This document shows, one piece after another, positions 62,007 to 64,000 of a stretch of 64,000 nucleotides of DNA. Origin of the DNA: Alphaproteobacteria bacterium. Lineage in GTDB: Bacteria; Pseudomonadota; Alphaproteobacteria; Ferrovibrionales; Ferrovibrionaceae. A program made the translations under genes and the position numbers. The DNA lies in contig JAFKFH010000016.1 in NCBI GenBank assembly GCA_017307375.1, positions 124,001 to 188,000 on the forward strand, given 5' to 3'. Positions within the stretch are counted from its first letter, which is position 1, and each line of letters opens with the position of its first letter. The notes beneath the pieces are model-generated. The model was not told the DNA's origin. It saw nothing but the letters and a program-made list of their open reading frames with translations, and did not search any database.

Positions 62007-63032
62007 TCACTTCTGCGCCCCGCCTTCGAGGCGGATGCGCGGGTCGAGGACCGCCAGCAGAAGGTCCGAGATCAATACGCCGAGCACGGTCAGCAACGCG
62101 AGGAACAGGAGAAACGAACCGGCGAGATACTGGTCCTGGCTTTCCAGCGCGGCCAGCAGCATCGGACCGGAGGTCGGCAGGTTCATCACCACCGAGACGA
62201 TGACCGAACCCGAGACTGCCTGTCGGAGGATCGCGCCGATCTCGGCCACGAACGGGTTCAACGCCATCCGGATCGGATATTTGATCAGCAGGCGCAGCGG
62301 CGGCAGGCCCTTGGCCCGGCCGGTCACCACATATTGCTTCTGCAATTCGTCGAGCAGGTTGGCGCGCAGCCGACGGATCATCGCCGCGGTACCCGAGGTG
62401 CCGATGACGATAGTCGGGATCAGCAGATGCGCCATCAGATTCTCGACCTTGGCCATGGTCCATGGCGCGTCGATGTACTGCTCGTCGAACAGTCCGCCGA
62501 TCTGCAGGCCGAAATAGACGTTGGAATAGTAGAGCAGCACCAGGGCCAGCAGGAAGTTCGGCGTGGCCAGGCCGAGATAGCCGAGCAGCGTGAAGCTGTA
62601 GTCACCGATCGAGTATTGCCTGACCGCGGAGTAGACGCCGATTGGGAAGGAGACGACGTAGACGAACAGGATCGTGGCGAAATTGACGATGAAGGTAAGC
62701 AGCAGGCGGTCGCCGACCAGTTCGCCGACCGGCCGGTTGTACTCCATGCTCCAGCCCCAGTCGCCCTGCAGGATCCCCTGGAACTGGCCGTCCTTCGGCC
62801 AGACGCCGATCCAGATCGCGTACTGCTCGATCGCCGGGCGGTCGAGCCCGTATTGCTGGCGCAGGAACTCGATCTTGTCGAGGGCGCCGGATTCACCCTG
62901 CGACTTCAGTTCCTGGATCCGGTTGCTGATGAAGTCGCCAGGCGGCAGCTTGATGATGCCGAATACCAGCGCGCTGATCACGAACAGCGTCGGGATCATG
63001 ATCAGCAGGCGTCGGATGATATACGCGAACAT
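62007..63032 (-). CDS. Peptide ABC transporter permease (OppB/YejB-like)
   Basis: A 341-residue inner-membrane permease. The N-terminal MFAYIIRRLLIMIPTLFVISALVFGIIKLPPGDF is the standard OppB start. The EAA-type loop LRANLLDELQKQYVVTGRAKGLPPLRLLIKYPIRMALNP lies near residues 220-260, with transmembrane segments on both sides. It forms the heteromeric channel with the OppC-like protein encoded next and is fed by the solute-binding protein encoded 32 bases upstream. Confidence 0.94.
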   Translation of the reverse strand: MFAYIIRRLLIMIPTLFVISALVFGIIKLPPGDFISNRIQELKSQGESGALDKIEFLRQQYGLDRPAIEQYAIWIGVWPKDGQFQGILQGDWGWSMEYNRPVGELVGDRLLLTFIVNFATILFVYVVSFPIGVYSAVRQYSIGDYSFTLLGYLGLATPNFLLALVLLYYSNVYFGLQIGGLFDEQYIDAPWTMAKVENLMAHLLIPTIVIGTSGTAAMIRRLRANLLDELQKQYVVTGRAKGLPPLRLLIKYPIRMALNPFVAEIGAILRQAVSGSVIVSVVMNLPTSGPMLLAALESQDQYLAGSFLLFLALLTVLGVLISDLLLAVLDPRIRLEGGAQK

Positions 63033-63064
63033 CGCTGGCGGCCGCCCCCTTTAACTCGAAGACC

Positions 63065-64000
63065 TCAGCGGTCGAACCAGAAGCTCGACATGCGGTAGAC
63101 GCCGAAGAAGGCGCCGGGATCGAAATTGTAGATGCCTTCTTCCGGCACGTTGCGCACGGCATTGCCGACCACGACCGGCTGCGGCACGCCCGAGACGATG
63201 CCGATCGAGAACTCGTTCTCGGTATAGATCTTCAGCATCCTGTGCCAGATCTCGGTGCGCTGCTGGTCGTTGGCGGCGTCGAGCCACTTGCCGTAGAGCT
63301 CGAACAGTTCCTTCGGGCCGGGCATGTCCGGCGCCTCGCCTGACTGGCCCTTGGTCTCGTAAAACTGGCCCCATTTCGGCCACTGCATGCTGTCCTGCAG
63401 GATCGGGGCGAGTTCGCCCGGGCTCATCTCGGCGGTCGGCACGCCGTTCTCCAGGCCGTACCAGATCGACATGATGGTTTCGCCGGCATAGATGCGGTTC
63501 TTCAGCACTTCGCGCTGAGACGGCTTGGTGAACAGCTTGATGCCGGCCTTGCTCCAGTTGTCGCGGATCAGTTCGAGCACGTCGGTCTGCTCGGTATCCT
63601 CGCCCGACGTCTCGACGATGATCTCGAGCGGGCGGCCGTCTTTCAGCAGGCGCACGCCTTCCGGGTTGCGCTTGTTCAGCCCCGCCTCGTCCAGAAGCTT
63701 GTTGGCGAGCTTCAGGTCGAACTCGGTCCAGGCCTTCTGATAGACTTCCTTGAACAGCGGGCTGTCGGGCAGCACCGTGTTGTTGCCTTCGATCGCCAGG
63801 CCGAAATAGAGCGACGCGTTGATGCCCTGCCGGTCGATGGCGAGCGACAGGGCGCGGCGGTACCGCACGTCGCGGTTCAGTTCGCGCCAGACCGGATCGT
63901 TGGCGTTCAGGTTGGGATAGAGCGCCATCTGGGAGCCGCGCGCGGTGCGCCACAGGAAGGTGCGATAGCCCGAACGCTTCTCGTTTTCCTTCAGGAAGGT
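63065..64000 (-). CDS. Peptide ABC transporter solute-binding protein, N-terminus cut by window edge
   Basis: About 311 C-terminal residues of an SBP_bac_5-type periplasmic binding protein; the frame is open to the right edge, so the start and signal peptide lie outside. Family features visible are NRDVRYRRALSLAIDRQGINASLYFG, LLDEAGLNKRNPEGVRLLKDGRPLEIIVET, and a Trp-rich end SSFWFDR. An ATG at 63926-63928 is internal, since the conserved sequence continues upstream without a stop. It supplies the peptide permeases downstream. The ligand cannot be read from sequence. Confidence 0.9.
   Translation of the reverse strand, partial: TFLKENEKRSGYRTFLWRTARGSQMALYPNLNANDPVWRELNRDVRYRRALSLAIDRQGINASLYFGLAIEGNNTVLPDSPLFKEVYQKAWTEFDLKLANKLLDEAGLNKRNPEGVRLLKDGRPLEIIVETSGEDTEQTDVLELIRDNWSKAGIKLFTKPSQREVLKNRIYAGETIMSIWYGLENGVPTAEMSPGELAPILQDSMQWPKWGQFYETKGQSGEAPDMPGPKELFELYGKWLDAANDQQRTEIWHRMLKIYTENEFSIGIVSGVPQPVVVGNAVRNVPEEGIYNFDPGAFFGVYRMSSFWFDR

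Overview
The window is a gene-dense stretch (no gap without a gene exceeds about 300 bases) of very GC-rich chromosome. Codon use is strongly biased to G/C at third positions, so long spurious frames run antisense to real genes. Gene content points to an alphaproteobacterium, probably a heterotroph of the Rhodospirillales/Acetobacterales type: a short-chain-fatty-acyl regulator next to propionyl-CoA carboxylase, an NAD-dependent molybdenum formate dehydrogenase of the fds type, a COQ9-family protein and ADP-heptose synthesis genes. The order and genus are not resolved. No rRNA, tRNA, insertion sequence, prophage or CRISPR array was recognised. The two ends cut a gamma-glutamyltransferase-family gene (left) and a peptide-ABC solute-binding protein gene (right).

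Layout. 1-5.1 kb: two gamma-glutamyltransferase-family Ntn hydrolases flank a LysR regulator and an alanine-dehydrogenase-like protein that appears to lack the family's catalytic histidine. 5.1-13.1 kb: a propionyl-CoA to succinyl-CoA module (PccR/ScfR-type regulator, pccB, pccA, a beta-carbonic anhydrase, methylmalonyl-CoA mutase), with two related operator-like repeats between the regulator and pccB. 13.1-15.9 kb: an S9A oligopeptidase behind a TetR regulator. 16.0-21.3 kb: a six-gene acyl-CoA degradation operon (thiolase, two MaoC half-proteins, SDR, acyl-CoA ligase, PaaG-like isomerase), divergent from that TetR gene, with a perfect 20-base palindrome in its promoter region. 21.3-30.1 kb: a leftward cluster (2-oxoglutarate/Fe(II) oxygenase, VOC protein, BMP-type ABC importer, cysteine hydrolase, aldo/keto reductase) divergent from a DeoR regulator.

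30-41.5 kb: mixed single genes: GST, Ogt, HPP-CBS membrane protein, beta-lactamase-fold hydrolase, LprI-like protein, a 911-residue secreted protein with a pepsin-like C-terminal half, a sterol-desaturase-family enzyme with a TetR, modA behind a ModE-like operator, a peptide deformylase and a COQ9-family protein. 41.5-51.4 kb: purK/purE, a LysR and two MFS transporters, a TetR, hldE-hldD, a hydrolase and an SDR. 51.4-58.9 kb: a PQQ-type sugar dehydrogenase, then the LysR-controlled formate dehydrogenase operon fdsGBAD without an adjacent fdsC. 58.9-64 kb: a small conserved protein, a secreted PPC-domain protein sharing a tryptophan-rich module with the 911-residue protein, and a peptide ABC importer.

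How the parts work together: much of the window is catabolic. Propionyl-CoA from odd-chain or branched substrates enters the TCA cycle through Pcc, carbonic anhydrase and mutase; the TetR-controlled operon feeds acyl-CoA oxidation; molybdate uptake (modA) would serve formate dehydrogenase. The best candidates for undescribed biology are the BMP-ABC/oxygenase/cysteine-hydrolase cluster, the acyl-CoA operon that has no acyl-CoA dehydrogenase, the pepsin-like secreted protein, and the Ald-like/GGT neighbourhood. All assignments come from reading the sequence; no database search was run.
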